DNA of 64,000 nucleotides from NCBI GenBank assembly GCA_017744515.1, contig JAGIBF010000003.1:62001-126000 (forward strand), written 5' to 3'. The translations under genes were made by a program, and so were the position numbers. Within the stretch, counting starts at the first letter, position 1, and every line of letters begins with the position of its first letter. This document shows, in pieces, positions 52,168 to 61,656 of the stretch. Origin of the DNA: Niastella sp. Lineage in GTDB: Bacteria > Bacteroidota > Bacteroidia > Chitinophagales > Chitinophagaceae. The notes under the pieces are model-generated. The model did not search any database, was not told the DNA's origin, and worked only from the letters and a program-made list of their open reading frames with translations.

Positions 52168-52560
52168 AGTATTTATTATTACCTATATTATTTTATAAAT
52201 AACCTATTACTATTACGGCTGTGGATTCGTGGATAAAACCTCAGCCTCAATTTTTGGTAAAGTTACAACAACCGCTTTATCCACTGTTTTCCACAAATCA
52301 TTAACAATCATAATCTCCCGCTGGTTGCACTTTAGCGGCTCTTTTCCACGGCTGTGGATTAAAAAGGGCCGGTATAAATAAATGCTTTCCACATCACAAT
52401 ATGGGTGTTAATGGAGGTGGAATAACCGGGGGTTTGTGTACAGCTGCCGGAAGCCCTGGTTCCGGCGGACAACTTTTGATCCAACTATCCACGATTTTCG
52501 AGGGTCCCGTTCCCGGGTTTTCCACTGCTTTGGGCAGTTATGCACGAAATGATGGGGACA
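52168..52560. other. Candidate chromosomal origin (oriC) with AT-rich tract and DnaA-like boxes
   Basis: A tract almost free of G and C at 52168-52215 precedes a cluster of DnaA-box-like 9-mers. Those one base from TTATCCACA (or TTATNCACA) are 52228-52236 (complement), 52277-52285, 52287-52295, 52353-52361 (complement) and 52538-52546. Others with two mismatches occur at 52220, 52342, 52385, 52485 and 52518. An AT-rich unwinding element next to several DnaA boxes is the standard oriC design. parS sites lie 3.6-3.9 kb to the left. Confidence 0.55.
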
Positions 52561-52797
52561 CTGTCTTCACAAGGACGTTTCACGGAAAAAAACCTGTTTC
52601 CAACACAATAATTCACAAATTTCTGCAAAGAGCTTCTTGGTATGACGGGACAGGTTTTTGGCTGCCCGCCTTTTTGTTTTGAATAGGATTGGGCTAAAGC
52701 CAAAATACAAGATTGACAATGGGATCCCGGCCCTAAAGGGACCGGGCAATGTTCTCTCGCTTCGATCCTTTTTCGCTGAAACCCTTTGCTTCGCAAG

Positions 52798-52865
52798 CAG
52801 ATTTCTCACTGCGCCGTCACAGCATACTACTTTACGGTCGCAAATGGCTCCGTTCGAAATAACAA
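52798..52865. repeat. CAGATTTCTCACTGCGCCGTCACA repeat, copy 2
   Basis: Starts CAGATTTCTCACTGCGCCG and ends GGCTCCGTTCGAAATAACAA, matching the copy at 26094-26160. A shorter GAAATGACAA tail is repeated just downstream (52884-52893). Confidence 0.8.
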
Positions 52866-53095
52866 TAAGGGTGAGCTTCATTTGAAATGACAAAACGGAG
52901 GGGTATGTTAGAAATGATGGCGTAAAATGCGATGGTTCGTTGGAAATCACAAAACCTGGTGCCATAGGGCCAAGATCGGGAATTTTTGCGGGGCAGGGCG
53001 GCTGGTGGATTAATATGCCGCTTATTCAGAATTTATTATCCGTAGATTCTTCATAAAACGCTGTGTTGGTGCATATTTGACCTCGTTTTCCACAA

Positions 53096-53126
53096 TTTGT
53101 TCATAATATTTTTTACCCTATTTTTG
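53096..53126 (+). promoter_or_regulatory. Promoter of the PpiD-like foldase gene
   Basis: TTTG at 53096-53099, 19 bases, TATTTTTG at 53119-53126: a full consensus promoter with a leader of about 35 bases. A TTTTCCACA box overlaps just upstream at 53086-53094. Confidence 0.75.
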
Positions 53127-53164
53127 CCATCCCCATAAAACCAACGGGAGTAATATAATATTAT

Positions 53165-55291
53165 ATGTCTATCATTCAGACCATCCGCGACAAAGCTGCG
53201 TGGATTATTATTGGAGCGATTGCTTTAGCGTTGATCGCCTTTATCGTACAGGATGCCTTCAGTGGAAGATCGGGAGGATTGTTCAGCGGCCAGTCTACTA
53301 CCATCGGCAAGATCAATGGTACGAAAGTGGATTATATGGATTTCGAAAGAAGATTGTCTACTGCTGAGAATAACTACCAGCAGAACGGTCAGACAATAGA
53401 TGAAAACTTCCGCCAGCAGATCCGTGAGAGTCTTTGGAATGAGTATGTAGAAAATGCCGTTCTCAATAAAGAGCTGGACAAACTTGGTTTTGTGATCAGC
53501 AACAAAGAGAAGGGTGATATATTATATGGACCTAATCCTCCTCAGCAACTGCGTCAGCAGTTCAGCACTCCCGAGGGTGGTTATGATGCGCAGGCTGCTT
53601 TCCAGGCTATCAATGGTCTGAAAAAGAAATCACCTGAGTATAATAACTTTTGGGGTGAATTTGTGCCGGCTCTTGAAAAGCAACGTATCCGTGAGAAATT
53701 CATTGGTATGATCAGCAAGAGCTATTATGTACCAAAATGGCTCATAGAGAAAAGGAATGCCGACAACAGCCAGCTGGCCAGCATTTCTTATGTTAACGTG
53801 CCTTACGGAACTATCGCCGACTCTACTGTAAAGGTGAGTGACGATGATGTTCGCAAATATGTGGATGCACATAAAGAGGGTTTCAAGCAGGAAGAGGTAC
53901 GTGGTGTTGAGTATGTTCTTTTCAATGCTGCGCCCAGTGCAGCTGACTCTGCAGAGGTGAAAGACCGTGTGGCAAAGCTCAGGGATTCTTTTGCTACTAC
54001 CAATGATATCAAAGGTTTCTTCCTCCGTGAAAATAGCCCGGCTCCTTATTATGAAAGTAATATTTCTCTGAAAGAGATCAAGATCCCGAATATCGATTCA
54101 ATTGTAAAAACTCCTGTAGGTGGTGTGTATGGACCTTACCTCGATGGTAATTCTTATACGCTGGCCCGCATGGTAAGTGTGAAGCAATGGCCCGATACTG
54201 TAAAGCTGCGTCATATATTAATTGCTACTCACCAGCAAAATCAGCGGACGGGTGAATTGCAGCCTGTTCGTTATGACAGTACTGCCAAGCGTATTTCCGA
54301 CAGTGTGGAACGGGCTATCCAGGGTGGTGCTAACTTCGATTCACTTTGTGCCAAATATTCCGATGATGGTAATAAAAATGAAGGTGGTGTTTACGACAAG
54401 GTAACTACTGGTCGTATGGTGCCTGCTTTCAACGACTTCATCTTCGGTAAACCTGTAGGTTCAAAGGGTGTGGTGAAAACTGAATTTGGTTATCACTATG
54501 TAGAAGTATTATCTCAGAAGGGTTCTTCTCCTGCGTATAATATTGCTTACTTGTCTCAACCTGTTTATCCAAGTGAGCTTACTACTAATACTGCTCATCA
54601 GAATGCTTCTACTTTTGCATCTGAAAGCCGCAGCAGGCAGGCATTTGAGGATAATGTGAAGAAAAAGAACCTTAACAAGTTCAATGCTTACGATATCCGT
54701 CCGATGGACAACACCATTCCTGGTGTAGGTAACAGCCGTGAACTGGTGTTGTGGATGTACCGTGAAGCGAAGCTGGGTGATGTAGCTCCCCAACCTTTCT
54801 TTGTGGGCGATAAATATATCGTACCTGTACTGGTGAACAGCTATGAAAAGGGTACTATGCCTGTTGAAAGGGCTCGTCCGTTGGTAGAGTACAAGATCCG
54901 CAATGAGAAGAAGGCTCAGCAGATCGCTCAAAAAGTAGGTACGCCTGCTTCGCTCGATGCGGTGACTAAAGTGGTAAACCAGCCTGTTCAGCAAATGGAC
55001 AGTGTGCGTTTCTCTGCTTCTTATATCCCCAACCTCGGTAATGAGCTTAAGCTTATCGGTGCTTCTTTCAATAAGAACAACCAGGCTAAAGTATCGGATG
55101 CTATTTTTGGTGAGTTGGGTGTGTACTATATCAAAGTGAATAATATCACTGCTCTGCCCAACGCGGGTTCTCTCGATGTGAAACTGCAACAGCAGATGGC
55201 TGCGCAACAACTTCAGCGCGCCAGCTACCTGATCATCGAAAACCTAAAGAAGGCGGCCAGCATTACCGACAACCGCTACAAGTTCTACTAA
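53165..55291 (+). CDS. Membrane-anchored peptidyl-prolyl isomerase (PpiD/SurA type)
   Basis: 708 residues. One N-terminal membrane helix (about 12-29, AAWIIIGAIALALIAFIV) anchors it in the inner membrane with the rest in the periplasm. A SurA-N-like chaperone region covers about 40-240. The parvulin domain (about 340-465) contains LRHILIATH, NFDSLCAKYSDDGNKNEGG and KPVGSKGVVKTEFGYHYVEV. The length and layout match Bacteroidota PpiD proteins. It assists folding of exported and outer-membrane proteins. Confidence 0.88.
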   Translation: MSIIQTIRDKAAWIIIGAIALALIAFIVQDAFSGRSGGLFSGQSTTIGKINGTKVDYMDFERRLSTAENNYQQNGQTIDENFRQQIRESLWNEYVENAVLNKELDKLGFVISNKEKGDILYGPNPPQQLRQQFSTPEGGYDAQAAFQAINGLKKKSPEYNNFWGEFVPALEKQRIREKFIGMISKSYYVPKWLIEKRNADNSQLASISYVNVPYGTIADSTVKVSDDDVRKYVDAHKEGFKQEEVRGVEYVLFNAAPSAADSAEVKDRVAKLRDSFATTNDIKGFFLRENSPAPYYESNISLKEIKIPNIDSIVKTPVGGVYGPYLDGNSYTLARMVSVKQWPDTVKLRHILIATHQQNQRTGELQPVRYDSTAKRISDSVERAIQGGANFDSLCAKYSDDGNKNEGGVYDKVTTGRMVPAFNDFIFGKPVGSKGVVKTEFGYHYVEVLSQKGSSPAYNIAYLSQPVYPSELTTNTAHQNASTFASESRSRQAFEDNVKKKNLNKFNAYDIRPMDNTIPGVGNSRELVLWMYREAKLGDVAPQPFFVGDKYIVPVLVNSYEKGTMPVERARPLVEYKIRNEKKAQQIAQKVGTPASLDAVTKVVNQPVQQMDSVRFSASYIPNLGNELKLIGASFNKNNQAKVSDAIFGELGVYYIKVNNITALPNAGSLDVKLQQQMAAQQLQRASYLIIENLKKAASITDNRYKFY

Positions 55292-55317
55292 TCGGTTATA
55301 ACATATAATATTATACA

Positions 55318-55351
55318 GGCGCCCCGTCGATTTCGACGGGGCGCCTTTTTT
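55318..55351 (+). terminator. Terminator after the PpiD-like gene
   Basis: GGCGCCCCGTCG (55318-55329), loop ATTT, CGACGGGGCGCC (55334-55345), then six T. A perfect 12-bp GC-rich stem. Confidence 0.92.
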
Positions 55352-55430
55352 GCAATAATTCCTATGTCTTTTGCTTTCAGGGGCAACCAATAAGCTTTAA
55401 CTTTGTTAATATTCCAGAAACAAATGCACC

Positions 55431-55937
55431 ATGAGCGAGGAGATCATCAATAAGGTAGCTGCGAGTGGTTTGATCACGCTGGACCTGGAGGAATATTATC
55501 CTAAGGAGGAAATCCTTGTGTTCGATCTAAAGCCTCATTTGTTCATGGAACTTATTTTGAAGGAAAAAGATTTCCGTGCCGCTTTGCAGGAATTGGATTG
55601 GAGTATTTACCAGGATAAGGTGGTGGCTGTAACCTGTACAGCCGATGCTATTATTCCTATGTGGGCATATATGCTGGTGGGGACTTATCTGCAACCGGTG
55701 GCGAAGGATATCATTTTCGGCAACGAACAATCTGCGCGACAACAACTTTTTCTGCAAAATATAGCAGCGATCCCGGCCAGTGATTATGCTGATCAGCGGG
55801 TGGTGGTGAAGGGATGCGGTGATGTACCTATCGGGGAGTATGCGTATCTCGAGATCACCAAGAAATTGCGGCCTGTGGCGAAGAGTATTATGTATGGGGA
55901 ACCTTGTAGTACTGTTCCCATTTTTAAAAAGAAATGA
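55431..55937 (+). CDS. DUF2480 family protein
   Basis: 168 residues. The sequence, with EIINKVAASGLITLDLEEYY, GPxKxx-like IPMWAYMLVGTYL and PVAKSIMYGEPCSTVPIFKK, matches the DUF2480 family, which is confined largely to Bacteroidota and has no known function. It is soluble with no catalytic motif. A TAACTTTG element lies at 55398-55405, and a clear terminator follows. Confidence 0.8.
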   Translation: MSEEIINKVAASGLITLDLEEYYPKEEILVFDLKPHLFMELILKEKDFRAALQELDWSIYQDKVVAVTCTADAIIPMWAYMLVGTYLQPVAKDIIFGNEQSARQQLFLQNIAAIPASDYADQRVVVKGCGDVPIGEYAYLEITKKLRPVAKSIMYGEPCSTVPIFKKK

Positions 55938-55943
55938 TTTGCT

Positions 55944-55975
55944 AACGTCCTGCCTTATGGCGGGACGTTTTTTTA
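55944..55975 (+). terminator. Terminator after the DUF2480 gene
   Basis: AACGTCCTGCC (55944-55954), loop TTAT, GGCGGGACGTT (55959-55969) with one G-T pair, then six or more T. Confidence 0.88.
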
Positions 55976-56007
55976 TATAGTGTTGCTTGTCTCCTGAACT
56001 AAACACT

Positions 56008-56061
56008 AAGGTGAGCCGCCCCGCTCTGCTGCTAAGACCACACGGCAGGGCGACCCACCTT
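56008..56061. repeat. Diverged GGTGAGCCGCC palindrome with insert
   Basis: Starts AAGGTGAGCCGCC and ends GGGCGACCCACCTT, the arms of the 43-bp family, but with a 27-base GC-rich centre. It lies just upstream of cydA. Confidence 0.6.
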
Positions 56062-56088
56062 CAACTGAGCAATTAAACATCATTTCCC

Positions 56089-57468
56089 ATGGATGTCGAA
56101 ATACTGTCCCGTATTCAGTTTGCATTTACTATTGCGTTTCATTACATCTATCCGCCGTTAAGTATTGGCCTTGGTTTATTGCTTGTCATCTTTGAAGGGA
56201 TGTATCTTAAAACCGGTGATAAGCGTTATGAGCAGATCACCCGTTTCTGGATAAAGATCTTTGCGCTCATTTTCGGTATTGGTGTAGCCACCGGTATTAT
56301 CATGGAATTCGAGTTTGGCACCAACTGGGCTACTTATTCCAAATACGTGGGTGATATCTTCGGTAGTGCGCTTGCCGCTGAAGGAATTTTTGCTTTTGCA
56401 CTCGAGTCGGGTTTTCTCGGTATTCTCATCTTTGGCTGGAACAGGGTAGGTCCAAAAGTGCATTTTTTCTCAGCGGTGATGGTGTTTCTCGGATCTATGT
56501 TTTCTGCGGTGTGGATCGTGGTGGCCAATTCCTGGCAACAAACGCCTGCCGGTTTCAGGATTGTTGGTGAAGGAATGGAAGCGCGGGCGGAGATCACCGA
56601 TTTCTGGGCGATGGTATTCAATCCATCCAGTGTAGAGCGGCTTACGCATGTATGGATCGGGGCTTTTCTTTCGGGTGCGTTTTTGGTGTTGAGTGTAAAT
56701 GCCTGGTATATTATCAGGAATAAACACCTGCATATTGCGAAACCTTCTTTTAAAATAGCGCTGATCACTGCAACTGTATGTTCACTGCTTCAATTGTTTG
56801 TTGGGCATAGGAGTGCCGATGGTGTTGCCAGGAATCAACCGGCCAAACTGGCCGCGCTCGAAGGTCATTATGATTCTCTCGCCACCGGTGATATGTATCT
56901 GCTGGGTTATGTGAACAATAAAACGGAGCAAACAACCGGCATCCGTATACCGGGCGGGCTTTCGTTTTTATTGCATGGCGATTTCAAAGCGCCTATCAAG
57001 GGATTGAATGCTTTTCCTGAAAGTGACCGGCCCAGACAGGTGAATGCTATTTTTCAGTTTTACCATATCATGGTTGGCATTGGTGTTTCGCTTATTGGGC
57101 TTTCTGTTTTTGGTACCTGGCTTTATTACCGCAACAAGTTGTTCGACAAACGATGGCTGCTGTGGATTTTTGTGTGGGCTGTATTATTGCCGCAGATTGC
57201 TAACCAGGCGGGGTGGTTTGCTGCAGAAATGGGCCGTCAGCCCTGGGTGGTCTATGGATTGCTCAGGACTTCCGATGCTTTGTCAAAAGCGGTGACCGCG
57301 AACCAGGTACTTTTTTCTCTTATCATGTTCATGGTCGTGTACCTGTTGCTGCTGATACTTTTTCTTTACCTGCTTAATCGTAAAATACAACATGGGCCTG
57401 TGGATCATGGCACCAAAGAGGATATAGAAGAAGGTAGTAAACGCGATAACCCATTACTAACTCATTAA
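56089..57468 (+). CDS. cydA: Cytochrome bd ubiquinol oxidase subunit I
   Basis: 459 residues with nine or so membrane helices. The haem ligands and quinol-site residues are expected at His in the first helices (AFHYIYPPLSIG) and in the segment around FEFGTNWATYSKYVGDIFG. The C-terminal GWFAAEMGRQPWVVYGLLRT is diagnostic of CydA. The Q-loop is of the short type. It reduces oxygen with menaquinol or ubiquinol under low oxygen. cydB follows ten bases later. Confidence 0.94.
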   Translation: MDVEILSRIQFAFTIAFHYIYPPLSIGLGLLLVIFEGMYLKTGDKRYEQITRFWIKIFALIFGIGVATGIIMEFEFGTNWATYSKYVGDIFGSALAAEGIFAFALESGFLGILIFGWNRVGPKVHFFSAVMVFLGSMFSAVWIVVANSWQQTPAGFRIVGEGMEARAEITDFWAMVFNPSSVERLTHVWIGAFLSGAFLVLSVNAWYIIRNKHLHIAKPSFKIALITATVCSLLQLFVGHRSADGVARNQPAKLAALEGHYDSLATGDMYLLGYVNNKTEQTTGIRIPGGLSFLLHGDFKAPIKGLNAFPESDRPRQVNAIFQFYHIMVGIGVSLIGLSVFGTWLYYRNKLFDKRWLLWIFVWAVLLPQIANQAGWFAAEMGRQPWVVYGLLRTSDALSKAVTANQVLFSLIMFMVVYLLLLILFLYLLNRKIQHGPVDHGTKEDIEEGSKRDNPLLTH

Positions 57469-57478
57469 ACCGGCAAAC

Positions 57479-58513
57479 ATGGAAACTTTTCTCGGACTTG
57501 ACTATAATGTATTATGGTTCCTCGTTTTCGGAGGTGTTATTAGCGGGTATGCCATTCTCGATGGGTTTGACCTGGGAGCGGGTGCCTTACACCTGCTGCT
57601 AAGAAAAGAACAAAGCCGGCGGATAGCGCTCAATGCTATCGGGCCTGTATGGGACGGCAACGAGGTATGGCTCGTGATAGGTGGTGGTGCATTGTTTGCC
57701 GGATTCCCTGTTGCGTATGCTGCTATCTTCTCGGCATTCTATGTACCGTTCATGGTTTTTCTGATGGGCATCATTTTCCGGGCTGTGGCTATCGAGTTCA
57801 GGAGTAAGGAGCCCATGTTGTGGTGGCGCAAGACCTGGGACATTATGTATTGCGGAGCCAGTATAGTGATTGCGCTTTCGCTGGGCCTTATGCTGGGGAA
57901 TGTAGCCTTTGGTATTCCGCTCAATGAGCAAAAGGAGTTTGCCGGCAACTGGCTGACGTTCTTTAATCCATTTTCTATTATGGTGGCCATCACAACGCTG
58001 GCTTTGTTCATGATGCATGGTGCTATTTATCTTACCATGAAAACGGAAAAAAGGCTTTATGCGCGGCTGCGTCTCCTGGCCAGGAACTTTATTATCTTTT
58101 TCGTAATGAGTTTTGTGATCACTACTTTATATACATTATTGTATGTGCCACACCTCAGTGATTTCTTCCGCGAGCATCCGGCCGGCTTTATTGTTCCGGT
58201 ACTCATGGTGCTGAGTATTGCCAATGTGCCGCGGCAGATCAAAAAGGGGAAATACCGTTATGCTTTTATCAGTTCTTCCGTCACTATTGCTTTGTTGCTT
58301 ATCATGGTGGCGTTGGAAGTGTACCCATATTTGCTGTACTCAACGGTGAACCCGGCCAATAGTATTACTGTGCATAATGGGGCTTCTTCGTATAAGACCA
58401 TGAAGATATTGCTTACCATCGCTGCGATCGGTACGCCGCTGGTAGCGCTTTATACTTCCTTTGTGTTCTGGACTTTTAAAGGAAAAGTAAAGCTGGATGA
58501 AATGAGTTATTAA
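57479..58513 (+). CDS. cydB: Cytochrome bd ubiquinol oxidase subunit II
   Basis: 344 residues with about eight membrane helices. The start, FLGLDYNVLWFLVFGGVISG, and GYAILDGFDLGAGALHLLLR plus GPVWDGNEVWLVIGGGALFA are diagnostic of CydB. It partners CydA to form the oxidase. The maturation factors CydC/CydD and the small CydX are not recognisable here. Its 3' end is followed directly by an intergenic repeat block. Confidence 0.94.
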   Translation: METFLGLDYNVLWFLVFGGVISGYAILDGFDLGAGALHLLLRKEQSRRIALNAIGPVWDGNEVWLVIGGGALFAGFPVAYAAIFSAFYVPFMVFLMGIIFRAVAIEFRSKEPMLWWRKTWDIMYCGASIVIALSLGLMLGNVAFGIPLNEQKEFAGNWLTFFNPFSIMVAITTLALFMMHGAIYLTMKTEKRLYARLRLLARNFIIFFVMSFVITTLYTLLYVPHLSDFFREHPAGFIVPVLMVLSIANVPRQIKKGKYRYAFISSSVTIALLLIMVALEVYPYLLYSTVNPANSITVHNGASSYKTMKILLTIAAIGTPLVALYTSFVFWTFKGKVKLDEMSY

Positions 58514-58597
58514 CCCTTCGACGACTCTCGACAACCCTTCGACAAGCTCAGGGTGACAGAGCAAGCTCAGGGTGACAGAGCAGGCTCGGGGTGACAA
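58514..58597. repeat. CTTCGACAAGCTCAGGGTGACAG repeats, three units of 19 bp
   Basis: CCCTTCGACAAGCTCAGGG leads into units GCTCAGGGTGACAGAGCAA, GCTCAGGGTGACAGAGCAG and GCTCGGGGTGACAAGG. They lie between cydB and the opposing isomerase gene, starting at the first base after the cydB stop. Confidence 0.85.
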
Positions 58598-58616
58598 GGA
58601 TGTTCAAAGAGACAAG

Positions 58617-59615
58617 TTAAAGGGTGGCGCCGACTTTTTCGAGCAGGGCTTTTGTTTTGCGGATGCCTTCTACGGGATCGCCTTTTTCGCCCTCGAACTC
58701 AATGCCGATGTAACCGGTGAAGCCGGCATCTTTTACTATTTTGAGCATTTTGTAGTAATCTGTTTCAATGCAGTTGCCTTGTGCGTCGAACTCAAATGTT
58801 TTGGCGCTTACGCCTTTGGCATAGGGCATCAGTTCCTGTGTGCCTTTGTAGCGGTCGTACTCTTCAAGGCACTTGCCTCCGTACATGCCTATTTCATGCC
58901 TGATGCAGAAGTTGCCGAAATCGGGCAGGGTGCCTACATTGGGTTTGCCTACTCCTTTCATTACTCCAGCCAGCCAGCTTCCATCGGAAGTATAGCCGCC
59001 GTGGTTTTCAACAATGACGTTGATACCTGTTTTGGCGCCATACTCACCTAACCGGCCCAGGCCGTCGATGGCTGCTTTCTGTACATCTTCGCGGCTGCCT
59101 TCGCCATGTGCATTTACGCGGATCGTAGCGCAGCCCAGGAATTTGGCGGCATCCACCCATTTATAATGGTCTTCTACTGCTTTGAGTCTTTCTTTATCGT
59201 TGGGGGAACCGAGTGATCCTTCGCCATCCACCATGATCAGGTGGTTCTTTACGCCATTGTCGGTGCAGCGTTTCAACAATTCGGTGAGGTATTTCCCGTC
59301 TTTTGCTTTGTCTTTGAAAAACTGGTTCACGTATTCCACTACGCTGATATCGTAATCTCTTTTGGCCACCAATGGGAAATCGAGGTTGTCGAGTTTTTTA
59401 TCAAAAAATGCTTTGTGCAGCGACCATTGTGCCAGGGAAATTTCGAAAAACAATTTGGCGGCAGCAGTAGGTGGAGTAGTAGAAGAGGAATCGGATTTAC
59501 TGTTTTCGGCAGTGGCGGTTCCATCACTGCAGGCAGCTAATCCGGTTGACACGGCTCCGAAACCGGCAGCGAGCCCACCCAGTTGTTGTAAGAAACGGCG
59601 ACGATTGGTTGACAT
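58617..59615 (-). CDS. Sugar phosphate isomerase/epimerase-like TIM-barrel protein, exported
   Basis: 332 residues. The N-terminal [19 protein letters not shown] is a twin-arginine (Tat) signal, so the folded protein is exported. The xylose-isomerase-like TIM barrel has segments such as [43 protein letters not shown] and [15 protein letters not shown] with metal ligands E, D and H expected there. The start was set at ATG 59615 so that the Tat motif is at the N-terminus; the extension to 59687 is unlikely. The substrate is unknown. Confidence 0.82.
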   Translation of the reverse strand: MSTNRRRFLQQLGGLAAGFGAVSTGLAACSDGTATAENSKSDSSSTTPPTAAAKLFFEISLAQWSLHKAFFDKKLDNLDFPLVAKRDYDISVVEYVNQFFKDKAKDGKYLTELLKRCTDNGVKNHLIMVDGEGSLGSPNDKERLKAVEDHYKWVDAAKFLGCATIRVNAHGEGSREDVQKAAIDGLGRLGEYGAKTGINVIVENHGGYTSDGSWLAGVMKGVGKPNVGTLPDFGNFCIRHEIGMYGGKCLEEYDRYKGTQELMPYAKGVSAKTFEFDAQGNCIETDYYKMLKIVKDAGFTGYIGIEFEGEKGDPVEGIRKTKALLEKVGATL

Positions 59616-59677
59616 AAATTTTTTTATAGGAAGCAATTGAATTGATCTCAATAAAATGAATGTACAACAATATTTTC

Positions 59678-60775
59678 CTAAAACCATCCTCTCTTTCTAA
59701 ACATCCACAGCATCCACATCGGTATTAGCAGCATGAGGCCTACGGCAATGAAAAAGCCCCATTTATTGTGTATGGAAGGGATGTGCTCGAAGTTCATGCC
59801 GAAGATGCCGCCTATGACAGTGGCGGGCGCCAGCAGGCAGGTAACGATGGCCATTACTTTCATGACCTCATTCAACTTCAGGTTCACATTGTTGATGTAG
59901 AGGTCCTGCATGCTCGTCATCATATCGCGGTAGTTCTCACTGAGGTCGTAGGCCTGGATGATGTGGTCATAAACGTCTTTGAAATATTTGGTCGTGCGAT
60001 CATCGAGCAGGTCGCTTTCGCTGCGGATAATTCCGTTTATCAGGTCGCGAACGGGTGCAATGTTTCTTTTCAGTACGATCATTTCCTTGCGGATCTGGTT
60101 GATGCGGGCCAGCGATTTGGTATTGCTGCGCCGGATGACTTCTTCTTCTACCAGCTCCACCTGTTCGCCCAGCTTTTCCATTACCTGGAAATAATTGTCT
60201 ACAATAATATCCAGCATGGCATACAGCAGGTAATCTGCTGAGCGCTGCCGTATTTTACTGTTGGCCATTTTCAGTTTGGTACGGATGGGGTCGAATACAT
60301 CGCGGTTTGCATCTTCCTGGAAAGAGATCACGAAATCCTTGCCCAGCACAATACTGATCTGTTCGGTTTCTACTGTGCGGGAAGTGCTATTGAAGTACAG
60401 CATGTTCAGCAGGCAGTACAATACGCCTTCCACTTCATCCATTTTTGGACGCTGGTGCATGCTGAGAATGTCTTCTACCAACAGCGGGTGTATTTCGAAG
60501 TGGGTACTGATGGATTCAACATCCAGCTTTCTGATACCGTCGATATTGATCCAGCTGATCTTATTGTTGTGCTTGCAGGTGAAAGCTTCCGTTACCGTGT
60601 CGAATCTTTGTTCTTCTATTGCTTCGGCATTGTAATCATAAATGGTAACGACGATCTCTTTCGCTTCTTCCCGTTCCGGAACAGCGGTAGGGTTGATATG
60701 AAATATCTCTTTTGTACGGTGGGTACCGAACAAAACGGGCAAGCCAAGATAACGTAGGTATTTCTGCGGACTCAT
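59678..60775 (-). CDS. corA: CorA family magnesium/cobalt transporter
   Basis: 365 residues. The large cytoplasmic N-terminal domain (1-300) is followed by two membrane helices. The signature GMN is in [17 protein letters not shown] near residue 325; the last helix ends in [12 protein letters not shown]. It forms a pentameric Mg2+ channel. It is on the same strand as the TIM-barrel gene, 62 bases upstream of that gene's start. Confidence 0.92.
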   Translation of the reverse strand: MSPQKYLRYLGLPVLFGTHRTKEIFHINPTAVPEREEAKEIVVTIYDYNAEAIEEQRFDTVTEAFTCKHNNKISWINIDGIRKLDVESISTHFEIHPLLVEDILSMHQRPKMDEVEGVLYCLLNMLYFNSTSRTVETEQISIVLGKDFVISFQEDANRDVFDPIRTKLKMANSKIRQRSADYLLYAMLDIIVDNYFQVMEKLGEQVELVEEEVIRRSNTKSLARINQIRKEMIVLKRNIAPVRDLINGIIRSESDLLDDRTTKYFKDVYDHIIQAYDLSENYRDMMTSMQDLYINNVNLKLNEVMKVMAIVTCLLAPATVIGGIFGMNFEHIPSIHNKWGFFIAVGLMLLIPMWMLWMFRKRGWF

Positions 60776-60824
60776 AGACGTATAATCCCTGAAAAATTAA
60801 GCATAATAATTATACCTAAAAAAT

Positions 60825-60852
60825 AATGCCCCGTTTAACGGGGCATTGTATT
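60825..60852 (-). terminator. Terminator after the 187-aa secreted-protein gene
   Basis: AATGCCCCGTT/AACGGGGCATT stem (60825-60847). On the minus strand it is followed by ATTTTTTAGG, so it ends the gene at 60875-61438. Confidence 0.85.
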
Positions 60853-60874
60853 GAACGGAAAAAAGATGAATTGA

Positions 60875-61438
60875 TTAATCTATGCTGATTAATTCGAGGT
60901 CTACACCATGTGAATTTCCTTCTACTTTCAGCAGTGCGGGGAATGAAGGGTTGTTCAGTATCCAGAGACGGGTAGTACCGCCGGGACCCTCTACCAGGAT
61001 GGCGTCATATGTTTTGCCACCGACTTTCAGTCCTGACTGATCGCCTTGCTTAATGGTAAAAGTCTGCTCGTTGTACACAAACTTTTTGTCCTGCTGCAAG
61101 CTGTTCCATTGTGCTTTGGAGATAAGGAGTACTGTTGATTCTTCAGACAGCTCTTCGTCGGTCCCTGCAGTGGGCTGGCTCCAATAACCACGGGAAGCAT
61201 TTTCCAATGATTTCTTTTTCATGACCCAACCGCCGGTTCCCATGCCGTCGATATTCCAGGCAATTTTTACATACTCTGTGCCCAGTGAATCCACTACTGC
61301 CGTAAAAGGGATGGTTTGGCCACCGGTAAACAGGGTATAGTTGAATTTAGAACCTTTCTTAATAGCAGGGTTTACTTTGTCCTGTGCAAAGCCTGCAACA
61401 GTAATCATCAGGCAGCATGCAAATAGTATTTTTTTCAT
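60875..61438 (-). CDS. Secreted hypothetical protein, 187 aa
   Basis: It has a signal peptide (MKKILFACCLMITVAGFAQ, 1-19) and a beta-rich mature part of about 168 residues. No domain recognised. A candidate promoter on the minus strand, TTG then 20 bases then TACTTTCG, ends about 22 bases upstream of the ATG. A clear terminator follows. Confidence 0.7.
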   Translation of the reverse strand: MKKILFACCLMITVAGFAQDKVNPAIKKGSKFNYTLFTGGQTIPFTAVVDSLGTEYVKIAWNIDGMGTGGWVMKKKSLENASRGYWSQPTAGTDEELSEESTVLLISKAQWNSLQQDKKFVYNEQTFTIKQGDQSGLKVGGKTYDAILVEGPGGTTRLWILNNPSFPALLKVEGNSHGVDLELISID

Positions 61439-61550
61439 GGTGTGTTTGGTTGTTGTTTCAACGAAAGTACCTCAATCGAAAAAATCCGCCAAGCATGACC
61501 GTACGATACAGCTCTTTTTTGATCCTAAATAACAAAATCATAAGATGAGG

Positions 61551-61648
61551 CGACGACCCTTCGAGGCTTCGACAGCTCTTTGACGACTCTTCGACAAGCT
61601 CAGAGTGACAGAGCAGGCTCAGAGTGACAGCGCAGGCTCAGGGTGACA
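61551..61648. repeat. CTTCGACAAGCTCAGAGTGACAG repeats, three units of 19 bp
   Basis: After CCCTTCGAGGCTTCGACAGC and CTCTTCGACAA come units GCTCAGAGTGACAGAGCAG, GCTCAGAGTGACAGCGCAG and GCTCAGGGTGACATTC. They are placed directly before the 3' end of the alcohol dehydrogenase gene. Confidence 0.85.
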
Positions 61649-61656
61649 TTCGTGTT

